Part shown: piece by piece, positions 54,746 through 64,000 of the stretch | How the letters are laid out: the number at the start of each line of letters is the position of its first letter | How positions within the stretch are numbered: position 1 is the first letter of the stretch | DNA from: Histoplasma ohiense | Taxonomy: Eukaryota > Ascomycota > Eurotiomycetes > Onygenales > Ajellomycetaceae | Length of the DNA: 64,000 nucleotides | Direction of reading: 5' to 3' | NCBI GenBank assembly: GCA_017607445.1 | Contig: JAEVHH010000004.1 | Location: forward strand, 3,658,001 to 3,722,000 | Program-made: the position numbers and the translations under genes | The notes under the pieces: generated by a model | Told to the model about the DNA's origin: nothing | The model's database searches: none | The model's input: only the letters and a program-made list of their open reading frames with translations

Positions 54746-56965
54746 GTAGGTACAGACACTCGAGGTTCTGGTGATGAAAGCAAGAAAACAGTATTTACTC
54801 CTCTGTGTTGATATAAAAGGAATATCGGTATGTAGAGAGTAAAACAAACGTATCATAATTTATAGTCAAAGTCAGCACTCGGCAGCTTTCGAAAGAAATG
54901 GATGAGCAGCCATGCCGTCCTCCGTTCAAAATAATAGAGAAACCTAAGCAAGGTAGGACAGCTCCATGGAGTCTGCCTAGGCGACTAACAATAGAAGAGT
55001 GAACCCTTAATATGTCATTTTTATTGTGCTAAACTGGTTCCGCAGGAATTGGAAGTGCCCGCTGTCATCATTCGTGGGATGCAATCTGCTGCCCCAATCT
55101 TGTGGCGGGCTCTGATGAGGCTGTAAACCAACATATCGGGTGATCTTTCTAGCCGTGGAACCCTCGAAGGAAATACATCACTCTACAGAGAAGCGGTGAT
55201 TTATCATCCTTGGTGGCTGGCTGGCGAATGGAAGCAGTGTGCATGAAGGCTAAAAACGATAGAGGCGCACGCTGTAGCAAATAATAACAAGGTTCGGACA
55301 TGCTTTCCTCTTGGTCATCAACAGCGTTCCGTAGAAGCCGAGAGAAAATAATGCACTTGTATTCCATTTTTTGGGTTCTCGATGGCTTGATGGGCCAAAT
55401 GGTCCGAACCCTGGAATGACCATAAGGTTGGCAATCCCTTTAGACTCAACTCCAGGGTCCCGGATGTCCTTTGTCCGTCCTCCAAGAGCTCGACAGAGCT
55501 TTGATCTCTGGGAGATAGCCAGGAACGACGAACTATCCTAGCGTTTAGGTTTAGGCGTGTAGATCGGCAGAGAGAGTTGGCTCTTGATTGATCACATCCA
55601 TCTCAATGGATCATAGCCCGAAGCTCTGGCGGTTGAATTGCTTTTAACTGCTGCCTTAAATGCCGGCTTTTGAGCGTGTATAGTCGGTCGAAAGCATTCG
55701 CCCTCGGGTCTCCGGACAATCAAGGTCCTGCCTTCTGGAATCCAACGGCCAGGAGGATTTGTTTACAGCGTAGTGCCATTCAAAGTTGATTGAAAAGATT
55801 TTACACAACCCGCTTCTGAGATATATTTTCCTGACAATTCTCCGAATCGCCAATATCGTTTTTATGATTATATATATCCTGGCAAGCTTGGGCTATATCT
55901 GGCATAACGGTGCACTTCTCGACAGTGTCTAAATAAGCTAACCAGGGCTGGCCCTGTCGGAATTATATATTTATCTGAATAATACCTCAAAATCACTGAA
56001 CACCACGTTGAGTCGATATCTAATAGTTAGTTATCCTAGATAATTACTAAAAAGGTAGTTGGCAGTTAGTTATTTAGTTCTCAGAAATGAAATGGATAAG
56101 CTGTGAGCCTGATCAGATTTGACCCTATATCATATCGGGACTAGATAGTTAATAGTTACCCTTTGTCCGATCCCTGAATCCAATTAATCGACCGTTAATC
56201 GCCTTTCCTTGTTCAAAGTTGCCAGGGCTTCAATCCTGTCGATGAAGAACCAAAAACACATTCCTAATGATTTTATCACCTGCGGCCTCTGAGAGATATT
56301 CTTGATCCCAGAAGGCTGCTTCTCAGCGGCCAAAAGAATGACGAACTGGTTATACGAGGCTTGCGAAAGCTCTGCGTGTTGGGGTTCGGTTCGAAGGGTA
56401 GTACAGAAAGCAACATGATGCTTCCTGGTTTCGTTGTCTGTGTTCCGTAATTGCGCTTGATTTGCTTCTTCTATTCACATGGCCCTGCTGCACTCTGTCT
56501 GGAGTGTGCGGGAGATGATTTCGGTTTGTGCCATGGAGGCGTTCAGAGCAGGAAACAAAGATTTTCACGCACGACTGAACCTGCGATAATCCCATGTCAT
56601 TTTCATTCATTGTTGCCGGTATGTGGGACTGTGGGAATAGCACTTACTTCCCTATAACCCACTCGAACCACTCGAATAGCCGTCTGTCTCGCGTCAATGC
56701 CGCAGATTTTGTACCATCCTCGCTGCCGAGAACCCACGGATCTTCGCACCCGAAAACTGGCGGCGCAAAGTTGCTAGGAGTCTGGCTTTCCACTTTTCCA
56801 GATAAGCAACGGAGTAATCTACCCAATCCGTCTCTGGGAATTTTCTCTCATTTGGTGTTCTATATTTTTCACTGCTCTCTCCATTCCTGGTTTGCTTTCT
56901 CACATACATGATCTATGTGGTATCGGAAACAGCCTACTTACTCCTTGCTTGATCAGTCAACAACG
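54746..56965. other. Intergenic region, partly A/T-rich
   Basis: About 2.2 kb between divergent genes. No gene is supported on either strand. From about 55860 to 56210 the DNA is A/T-rich with repeated TAGTTA/TTAACTA-like words (AGTTAGTTAT occurs near 56028 and 56066), the look of an old mutated repeat. The right end is the 5' region of the permease gene. Confidence 0.45.
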
Positions 56966-57316
56966 ATGGCTGCCACCACAGATGGCGCCGCTCACCAAAC
57001 CTCAGCGAAAGGTTCTTCCCAGGAATCTTTGCACGAATTCTCAGACCATTATAACATGGATGACATCGAGGACTGTCTCGACGATGGCGTGGGGGACGAT
57101 GCAATGCGGCGGGGCCATACTAAAAATGATCAAAGGGATATGAACCGTATGGGCAAACGGCAGGAGTTAATCGTCTGTTCCCCGCGGAAAGTTTCAATTC
57201 GATTTCGGCGTGCTTGACTGACTGATGGGAGGCAGAGGAACTATCGTCCGCTTTCCGCCCTGAGCTTCGCCCTTATCCTGCAAGCTACCTGGGAATTCAT
57301 GTTGATGTGAGCCAAC

Positions 57317-57352
<36 letters not shown>

Positions 57353-59033
57353 GTATTCCGGTAGTTGTATGCCGGGAACCAAACTCATGGATTGAGGCTA
57401 ATATCAATTGGAATTTTGCAAGATCTAACACTGAAGGGCTTACGAATGGTGGCCTCGCCGGACTATTTTGGTCATATATCTGGACATTCGTTGGGTTTGG
57501 TTTCGTGATCTTCTCGCTTGCGGAAATGGCCTCTATGTAATTCTCCAAATATGCCAGTGCGTGGGTTGTGTTTTTCTGTTTCATGAGAAGGGGTTGCTAA
57601 TACACATTTTTCTATCCGTTCTACAGGGCGCCAATTTCTGGAGGACAATACCATTGGGTGTCTGAATTTGCATCAGAGAAACATCAAAAGTTCCTGAGTT
57701 ATGTCACTGGTTAGTGAGGAGAGTGATGAACTCCGCCATATTGGTAACGTAATTGATGCTAATTTATTTTGATTGGCAGGATGGTTGTCTGTGCTAGCAT
57801 GGCAAGCTGGTGCAGCATCTGGATCGTTTCTCACGGGGAACATCATTGAAGGCCTTATCACTGTCAATAAACCAGATTATGTATCTACTCCTTGGAGGGG
57901 TACTCTACTTGTCTTTGCAATGGTGGCTTTGATATTTTTCTTCAACATATGGGTGGCCCAAGGCCTGCCCATGATCCAGAATATGCTTCTTGTTGTCCAT
58001 ATCTTCGGCTTCCTTGCGGTCGTGGTCGTGTTATGGGTCATGGCTCCCCATCAATCTGCTAGGGCGGTATTTACGGAATTTCGAAATGGTGGAAGCTGGC
58101 CAAGTATAGGAGTCAGCGTCATGGTCGGGCAGATTTCAGCCATCTACGGAGGCCTGAGTGCGTTATCCCTATGTCTTCTCCCCATTTGCAGGTGTGCAGT
58201 CTCTGGAGAAATTGAGCTAACATGACACATGACTTCACTGCAAAGGCGTTGATGCAACCGCACACATGGCTGAAGAAGTCAAGGACGCTGGGAGGAATGT
58301 ACCGAACGCGATTGCTTGGGGATACGTCGCGAATGGAATCCTAGCCATCATATTTATCGTCACCTATGTCTTCTCCATTCCGTCTGTAGACGACGCTCTG
58401 AACGACCCTTCAACATTCCCCTTTATCTACGTATTCCGCAATGCTGTGTCCACGAAGGGAGTTAACGCACTTACCATTGTCATCCTTGTACTAGTAATTG
58501 CAAGCAATGTCTCATTTAATGCTTCCACATCCCGGCAAACGTTCTCTTTCGCTCGCGACAAAGGCCTGCCGTTTTCCCGCTGGCTATCTGACGTCCATCC
58601 AACGAAACACATCCCGGCCAACGCCATATTTGTCTCCTGTCTGATCAGCGTACTTCTTTCGCTCATTAATCTAGGATCAAGCGCCGCATTCCATGCCATT
58701 ATATCACTCAATGTTGCAGCGCTCATGGCGACATACGCTGTCTCAATTAGCTGTGTGCTCTACCTCCGTCTCACACGCCCCGAGCTGTTGCCTGATGCGC
58801 GCTGGAGCTTGGGACCCGTAATTGGTCCAATTGTTAATGGTCTTGGTCTCGCATATGTTCTGTTCGCCCTGTTCTGGTCATTCTGGCCTGGAGATCGACA
58901 TGTCACTGTGGACAATTTCAATTGGAGCATAGTCATATTCAGCGGGGTGGTTGCTCTTAGTCTGGTAATGTACTATGTGCAAGGCCGGAAGACCTACACT
59001 GGTCCGGTTACCACGGTGGCAGGGAGACATTGA
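56966..59033 (+). CDS. Amino acid/choline-type permease (APC superfamily)
   Basis: A 12-helix plasma- or vacuolar-membrane importer of the amino acid-choline transporter group, related to yeast Uga4 (GABA) and Hnm1 (choline). Six exons: 56966-57172, 57236-57306, 57423-57536, 57627-57709, 57780-58157 and 58246-59033. The N-terminus is acidic and hydrophilic for about 70 residues. Then LSALSFALILQATWEFML (helix 1), TNGGLAGLFWSYIWTFVGFG, FSLAEMASMAPISGGQYHWV (the family signature, split by an intron), TGWLSVLAWQAGAASGSFL, and VDATAHMAEEVKDAGRNVP before helix 7. SRQTFSFARDKGLPFSRWLS is the conserved cytosolic loop. The second intron contains a TA dinucleotide tract. Substrate is not certain from sequence; GABA, choline or another amino acid are all possible. 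Confidence 0.92.
57319..57348 (+). repeat. TA microsatellite in a permease intron
   Basis: About 14 TA units directly after the donor region of the second intron of the permease gene. Length variation here could affect splicing, because the run takes up a quarter of the 116-bp intron. Confidence 0.85.
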
Positions 59034-59754
59034 GGGGTGGGAAGTCCTTTTACAAGCACGAGGCGCATTGTATTTAGCATAACTTCTTTATTTTCGTACT
59101 TCCATTTATAACATTATATTCCCATGCTTCGTGGTGGAGCTTTACCACGATCGAGGTTGCTGGACCGTGGTTCGCTTCCCGAGCTGAGGGAACAAAACAA
59201 GAACCTGCAGGCTGCACCGGATGCGCTGGAATCGCAGGTCGCTGCAGCTCGCATCGCTTTGTCCGTTACATATTTACTCTGCTAGGCCCATCCCCCCCCG
59301 GAATTTCTAAAATTAAAGAAAAAATGGAAGCAAAACCGAGTTCCGCTGACGGCGCTAACAAAAATGGGGGCCCAATACCACGCAACGATAACCTCCCGCT
59401 ATGTCTGAGCCAAAATGGCTTGCAATGTTCAATGTTCAATCACATCTATGGCTGATGTGGGCCTCTCGAACTCCCTGGCGCGCAGTCCCTGCCTCCCCCG
59501 TGATGACTTCCGCCATCCTCGACGGCAAAAGTTTATGCTCGTCTCCTGTCATGTTTCTTGTCGCATCCCGTTTCATACCTCTTTATCTTTTATTTGTCTG
59601 ACTATTGTTATTCTCATTATTATTATTATTGTTGTTGTTATTGTTATTGTGACGGTCTTCCCAAGGCTCCGTTGTTTTTAGAATAAATTGAATTTTTGCA
59701 TACTCAACTTCGCTGCCTGATGCCCTCTGTATAATCATCGCCGTTATCCCCAGA
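59034..59754. other. Intergenic region with one small coding-like frame
   Basis: Contains a 54-codon frame (59124-59285, listed separately) and an ATT/GTT trinucleotide tract near 59614-59650. The rest is the 5' region of the GT17 gene. Confidence 0.5.
59124..59285 (+). other. Short frame with coiled-coil character
   Basis: The 53-residue product contains SLPELREQNKNLQAAPDALE followed by SQVAAARIAL, a heptad-like stretch typical of a coiled coil and unlikely in random DNA. It starts 91 bp after the permease stop and could be a relic of a larger gene or a real micro-protein. No upstream or downstream exon was found. Confidence 0.25.
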
Positions 59755-60924
59755 ATGATCCTTGGGCCACGTCTGGGGGTTAAACCCCTTATCCTCTATG
59801 TCTCGATATTTTTGCTATCCATCGTGGGCCTGTATTCATGGATATATTCTTCTCCTCCGCAGTATATCGGCGAAACTCTCCAGAATATCAATCACCAAAA
59901 CGGGCTAACAAAGCATCAAGCAAACGAGCTCTGTGGCCTCTACAACTGGCCAGTCTATGATCCACGACAAGGAAACAATCAAAACACCCCTCACCCAGCT
60001 CGGAAAGTCTATGACATCTTCCTCCTCAACACCGAACTCGACTGGCTCGAAATCCGTCTTAACGAATTAAATGACCAAGTCGACTTCTTCGTAATAGTCG
60101 AATCTAACACAACCTTTACCGGCCACCCGAAGCCCTTGCTCCTCACCGACCTCTCCGTCTGGGCCAAATTCGCCCCCTTCCACCATAAGATAATCCACCA
60201 TATCGTGGAAGGAGACGGCGAAAACGTACGTAAAGCCTTTGACCGCGAGAAATTTCAGCGAGACGCCGGCTTCACCCAACTTTTCCCCACCCTCGGCCAA
60301 CCAAACGCGAAGAGTCCTCTTGCTCTCCTCCCCGCCACAACTCCGCAGCTCGGCGACGTCATTATCGTCTCCGACATCGACGAGATCCCCCGCCCTGCCA
60401 CTGTGACCTTGCTCCGCATCTGCAGCTTCCCCCGGCGTGTCAATCTCCGCAGCAGGTTCTACTACTACAGCTTCCAATGGCTACACAAGGGCCCGGACTG
60501 GGCCCACCCGCAAGCAACATATTATGAAGGCATGGAAAATACGATAAAGCCGGACGACCTGCGTATGGGGCGCGGGGGATCGATCGTGCAGAAGTTGTTC
60601 GGCGCCAAGGCGGACCTGTTCAATGCGTCGTGGCATTGCAGCTCGTGCTTTGCGACAGTGAAGGAGATGCAGACTAAGATCACCAGTTTCTCGCATACCG
60701 AGTATAATCGGCCGGAGTTTATGAGTAAGGAACATATTGTCGAGGTGGTGAGGACGGGGAAGGATTTGTTCGATCGACCGTCTCAGGTATATGAGAGAGT
60801 TCAGTCAAATCTGGACGTGCCGGCGTTCTTGAAGGGAGAGGCTGAGAAGAAGCGGTTTAGATATATGTTGGATAGGGATGGGAAAGATGGGGGTTTTGTG
60901 GATTTTGATTCTTCAGGAAATTGA
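59755..60924 (+). CDS. Glycosyltransferase family 17 protein (GlcNAc-transferase III-like)
   Basis: A Golgi type II membrane enzyme of the family that includes beta-1,4-mannosyl-glycoprotein 4-beta-N-acetylglucosaminyltransferase. One uninterrupted frame of 389 codons. An N-terminal signal anchor lies at about residues 12-30 (ILYVSIFLLSIVGLYSWIY). The catalytic domain begins with VYDIFLLNTELDWLEIRLNE and VDFFVIVESNTTFTG, and has the metal-binding-type block IIVSDIDEIPRP at about 202-213, then NLRSRFYYYSFQWLHKG and ASWHCSSCF. These match the GT17 pattern (DxFxxxNELDLLExRL, VESxxTFxG, DxDEIPR). In fungi the natural acceptor is not established. Family assignment is strong; reaction detail is inferred. 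Confidence 0.92.
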   Translation: MILGPRLGVKPLILYVSIFLLSIVGLYSWIYSSPPQYIGETLQNINHQNGLTKHQANELCGLYNWPVYDPRQGNNQNTPHPARKVYDIFLLNTELDWLEIRLNELNDQVDFFVIVESNTTFTGHPKPLLLTDLSVWAKFAPFHHKIIHHIVEGDGENVRKAFDREKFQRDAGFTQLFPTLGQPNAKSPLALLPATTPQLGDVIIVSDIDEIPRPATVTLLRICSFPRRVNLRSRFYYYSFQWLHKGPDWAHPQATYYEGMENTIKPDDLRMGRGGSIVQKLFGAKADLFNASWHCSSCFATVKEMQTKITSFSHTEYNRPEFMSKEHIVEVVRTGKDLFDRPSQVYERVQSNLDVPAFLKGEAEKKRFRYMLDRDGKDGGFVDFDSSGN

Positions 60925-60993
60925 ACGGATCAATAGGTCGTAATTTTGGATCATGTCATTGGTTTTTTTCTTGCCTGTTTGTTCGTAAGTTTC

Positions 60994-61019
60994 ATATATA
61001 TATATATATATATATATAT
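60994..61019 (+). repeat. TA dinucleotide microsatellite
   Basis: About 12-13 consecutive AT units about 70 bp after the GT17 stop codon, likely in its 3' untranslated region. Confidence 0.85.
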
Positions 61020-61892
61020 TGGTTACTTTTTTTTCATGTTTGTTATATCTAGACGCATATTTTGAAAGACCTGCATATATACATGAGTGCCGAACGTTGT
61101 AATTTAGCTGATACTACAGCATATATAACGGTTATGATGTTTTGCCTGTCCAGCTTCAGTCTTCGGGCCAAAACAGTTGATTCGCCGCAACCATATAGTT
61201 TACATTCGTTGGGATGATTTTGGAGCAGCTTCAACATGCTCATCCTTTAAGCCCCTGCGAACTGCCGAGCCAGAAATGGTGGTATACGAATGGCAATCCT
61301 CCTGTTCACATCCTCTGGCTCACAGCTTAAACAGCCTACACCTCGCTGACCATTCCCACATTCTGCTTCTCCTTCCCTCTTTACCACCAAAACACCCTCA
61401 TGAGCATCATCTCCAAAGCAAACCCTCCATTCATCATCGCCTCCCACGTCCTCCCCACCCTATATACAAACCCACCCACAAGATCCAGTCCAAACCACTG
61501 CCAGAATGGCTGCGAACATTATGCCGGATCTTCCGCCTAGGATAGTATATTTTATGCATGCATATGTTTGAGGTTGTTACTTAGTTTGGCTGATTATGAG
61601 GATGGAATAGGGGTTAGGTGTATCTTAGCATATTGAATATAGCAGTGTGACTGGCTGGTTGTTGTTATATCATATTATATCGATTAGTTATATGGAGGAC
61701 GAAATGTACATGGACACCTTATCTCGCATGGAATTGTATAGCCAACGATCTTGCGCAGTGAATTGCCTCCTTTATTTATGATAAAATTTCAGCATACATA
61801 CCTTCTACTTAATCTCAAGTCATCCCGACTGGGGCCGAAGTTTGCAGCAGCTCAGCAATCTCAAGTCACATGGGTTTTACACATGTCTATCA

Positions 61893-61940
61893 CATATATA
61901 TATATGTATGTATGTATATCTATATATATGTATGTATATT
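61893..61940 (+). repeat. TA/TATG short-repeat tract
   Basis: Alternating TATATATA and TATGTATG units, with a second copy of the same TATATATATGTATGTATAT order after a short spacer. It lies in the convergent 3' intergenic region. Confidence 0.8.
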
Positions 61941-62234
61941 CCATATCATAAACCCTTTCCTGATTATAGCACTCTATTTTGGTATATACAAATATATCGC
62001 AGGTGGGTATGTATGCCTTGCATGAAAAGGGGAAAAACGCAGAGGACATAGCTATCGAAAATACTTCCAAACAAAACAAAACCGCCCCGCCCCAAATGCG
62101 CCAGATTTTCCTGTATCGCTATATGCAATAGCATAGGCAAAAAAGAAAACAAAAGAAAAGAAAAAGAAAACCCAAACCCAAACCAAACCAAACTAAGCCG
62201 TGCAACAAAAGTAAGAAAAGATGAACAAGCAGCG

Positions 62235-63229
62235 TCAATTACTCTCCACCTCCAGTGCCTGGCTAATAGCCTCCCCCTGCCTCTTCAGCTCCTGATCGCG
62301 CAGGAACTGCGCGTACTTGGAGAGCGGGTTATGGATCCCACACTCGGTCTTCTGCTGGCCCTTCCACCGCCCAGATCTCTCATCCTCATGCTCCTTCACG
62401 GGCGCTGTCGAGTGCCAGTCGCCGATGCTCTTATACCCCTTATCCAACAGCTCATTATACGGCACGTTATTCGCCGTGATGTATTCCTTAACCTGCGCAA
62501 ACGACCAGTTTGCCAGCGGGTTGATCTTGATGAGGCCCGCCTCGTCGACCTCGATGACGTCCAGGTCGCCGCGCTTGCCGCCCTGGCTGCGTCTGCGGCC
62601 CGTGAGCACGGCGTTGACTTGCAGCTCGCGATAGGCTCGTCGAGCCGGCTCGACCTTGGCTACCCAGTCGTAGAGCTGGTCGTTGGATTCCCAGAACCTG
62701 GGGCCGTATTTCCGCGAGAATTCCTCGGCGGTCGAGACGCTGTCTGGCTTGTAGATGTGGATGTTTGTCAAGGGATAGTGTTTGCGGATGCGGTCTACAA
62801 GGGACAGCGTCTCTTTGAAATGGTGCAGTGTATCTAGAAAGATGAGATCGACCATCTGCGAGCCTTGGATGTTGAGTTTGGAGATCATATCGAGTGTTAC
62901 GAGGCCTGTTAGGCCGAATGCTGTGGTTTGGTAGAGGCCTGGTAACGTCGTGATGCACCAGCGGAGGATATCTGAGGATATCGTTAGTTTTGCTGAAATT
63001 TGAGGATACAAGTATATCTGTAATAGATGGCCCTAGAGCAGCTTTTGTGATGTATGAACATACCCTGGGGTTCTAAGAGCTGAAGGTGCTTATTGAGAAA
63101 TTTCAAATGGGGTTTGGTAAAAACGAGTTCTGGCAGACTGGAATCACTGGCGCTGGCACTGGCATATCCAGATTCGGTCTCCGTGGCCTCTGTATCAGAA
63201 GGATAGCCGGAAGAGATTTTGGACGGCAT
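62235..63229 (-). CDS. met16/sA: Phosphoadenosine phosphosulfate (PAPS) reductase
   Basis: Reduces PAPS to sulfite with thioredoxin, a cytosolic step of sulfate assimilation. Two exons, 63064-63229 and 62235-62971, with a 92-bp intron (GTATGT donor, CTCAG acceptor) sum to 903 bp, 300 residues. Exon 1 encodes a Ser/Thr-rich leader and LKFLNKHLQLLEPQ. Exon 2 has WCITTLPGLYQTTAFGLTG, IFLDTLHHFKETLSLVDRI, the arginine-rich VLTGRRRSQGG and NPLANWSFAQVKEYI. The catalytic ECGIH motif lies near residue 265, with the single cysteine used in the reaction. An in-frame Met upstream would add 20 residues and is less likely. The fungal type lacks an iron-sulfur cluster, and no CC pair is seen. ATP sulfurylase lies 12.4 kb to the left. 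Confidence 0.96.
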
Positions 63230-64000
63230 GTTGATATAGAAAGAAGAATTGCTTTGATTTTCTTGGACAGCTAACGAATTGAAGCACATCTGAGTCAGGG
63301 CCGAAGAATCGATTGTATATATATGTATGATATTCGAATGAAAGGAGGCGAGTGTGATAAATATAGGTGACCATACAAACACGAGACAAAGATGAATGCT
63401 GACAAACGGGAGATGTGAGATAGGAACAGGCCAATGACGACGTCTTAGAAATCAAAGCAGCAAAGATGATCCAGATGTGCAATGGAAAGAGAGAAGAGGG
63501 AAAACGAACGAAAGAGAAAGAGAAGAGGAGGGAACCCAGTCAATCCCTCTTCTCCTGACAGGGAAAAGCGAGAGTTGCCAGAGACCACACACAACAACCC
63601 ACGAAAACCCTCACCAACCACCCTCGAACAGCCCAGACAGTCCAAAATCACATCATCCACGAAAAAGCGCCCTCTCGCTATTCTGCACGGGGCTTGCTGC
63701 AGACTCCACCGCCAGACGTTCTGATTCTGGCGCAATCCGGCGTGGAATCCCACAAGCAGGCCCGCGACGCGAGATAGGCGGAGCGATAATAGAGACGTGG
63801 AGCCGCAGATGTGCAGGGAAGTTGTGGTGGATTTGCTCATGATTGTTGCAAATCACGCAATTTGAGCCTGCATTAGCCAAGTCTGGCGATGGTGTCAAAA
63901 CCCAATTAGCTAACGTTAATGGAAGGGAAAACGATCAATAAATAGTGAAATAAAAGAAAACATAAAGAACCATCAACGAGACATCCATGGAATATTCCAT
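63230..64000. other. 5' flank of the PAPS reductase gene
   Basis: Includes the promoter and the window end. Plus-strand frames at 63477-63842 are Arg/Glu-rich because of a GAGAAA-repeat DNA composition and are not supported as genes. The strand-opposite frames are likewise unsupported. Nothing else seen. Confidence 0.5.

Larger units (their letters stand above)
60925..62234. other. Convergent intergenic region with AT microsatellites
   Basis: Lies between the GT17 gene and the leftward PAPS reductase gene. It contains a TA run (60994-61019) and TATG/TATA tracts near 61893-61940. The frame at 61177-61545 is His/Pro-rich by composition and has no support as a gene. Confidence 0.5.

Noticed and set aside
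61177..61545. His/Pro-rich plus-strand frame of 122 codons
   Set aside because: Composition follows from C/A-rich DNA. There is no motif, and it lies in a convergent 3' region with microsatellites.
63477..63842. Arg/Glu-rich frames near the window end
   Set aside because: They arise from GA-rich DNA and are open on both strands. No motif or splice structure supports a gene.
1..64000. CRISPR arrays, bacterial operons, prophage or intact transposons
   Set aside because: No regular spaced direct repeats, no terminal inverted repeats with a transposase frame and no bacterial gene organisation were seen. The genes are spliced and fungal.

Overview
The window looks like nuclear DNA of a filamentous ascomycete, most likely an onygenalean fungus of the Ajellomycetaceae type. 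The evidence is short GT-AG introns of about 55-130 bp in most genes, a dispersed 5S rRNA gene, a fungal-type ATP sulfurylase with a C-terminal APS-kinase-like domain, a Zn2Cys6 regulator, an SAT4/rhodopsin-like membrane protein, and fungal families I know from onygenalean genomes (a long F-box family and a phosphotransferase-like APH family). No bacterial, viral or CRISPR features were seen. The order-level assignment is an inference.

Layout. 1-5.4 kb: glycerol kinase (-) diverges from an aquaglyceroporin (+) across a 1.3 kb shared intergenic region that holds a minisatellite and a strong GC hairpin. A complete 5S rRNA gene lies 50 bp after the aquaglyceroporin stop. 5.4-12.3 kb: CpG-poor intergenic DNA and a nine-exon F-box gene. 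12.3-21.1 kb: a gene graveyard, with a lineage-type gene damaged at A-runs, a heavily mutated APH-family pseudogene, an oppositely oriented fragment of a second copy and another unrecognised relic. 21.2-29 kb: conserved housekeeping genes, namely FAD glycerol-3-phosphate dehydrogenase, an acidic conserved protein with a 9-nt first exon, ISD11 (four small exons) and VMA22 (three exons), the last two divergent. 29-36.4 kb: gene-poor DNA, a proline/serine-rich protein and one unresolved candidate. 36.4-45.2 kb: a single-pass membrane protein with an EGF-like domain, a Zn2Cys6 regulator and a DHA-type MFS exporter. 47.7-63.2 kb: ATP sulfurylase, a mitochondrial-type membrane protein, the SAT4-family protein, an amino acid/choline-type permease, a GT17 glycosyltransferase and PAPS reductase.

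Two metabolic themes stand out. Glycerol uptake, phosphorylation and oxidation are all encoded within the first 23 kb. Two steps of sulfate assimilation, activation and PAPS reduction, lie 12.4 kb apart. The regulator next to the MFS exporter could form a small efflux module, but no biosynthetic core enzyme is present. Exon structures were worked out by hand from reading frame, splice sites and family sequence patterns. Where exon lengths sum to whole codons and match the usual family length (glycerol kinase, ATP sulfurylase, PAPS reductase, ISD11, VMA22, the Zn2Cys6 regulator) confidence is high.
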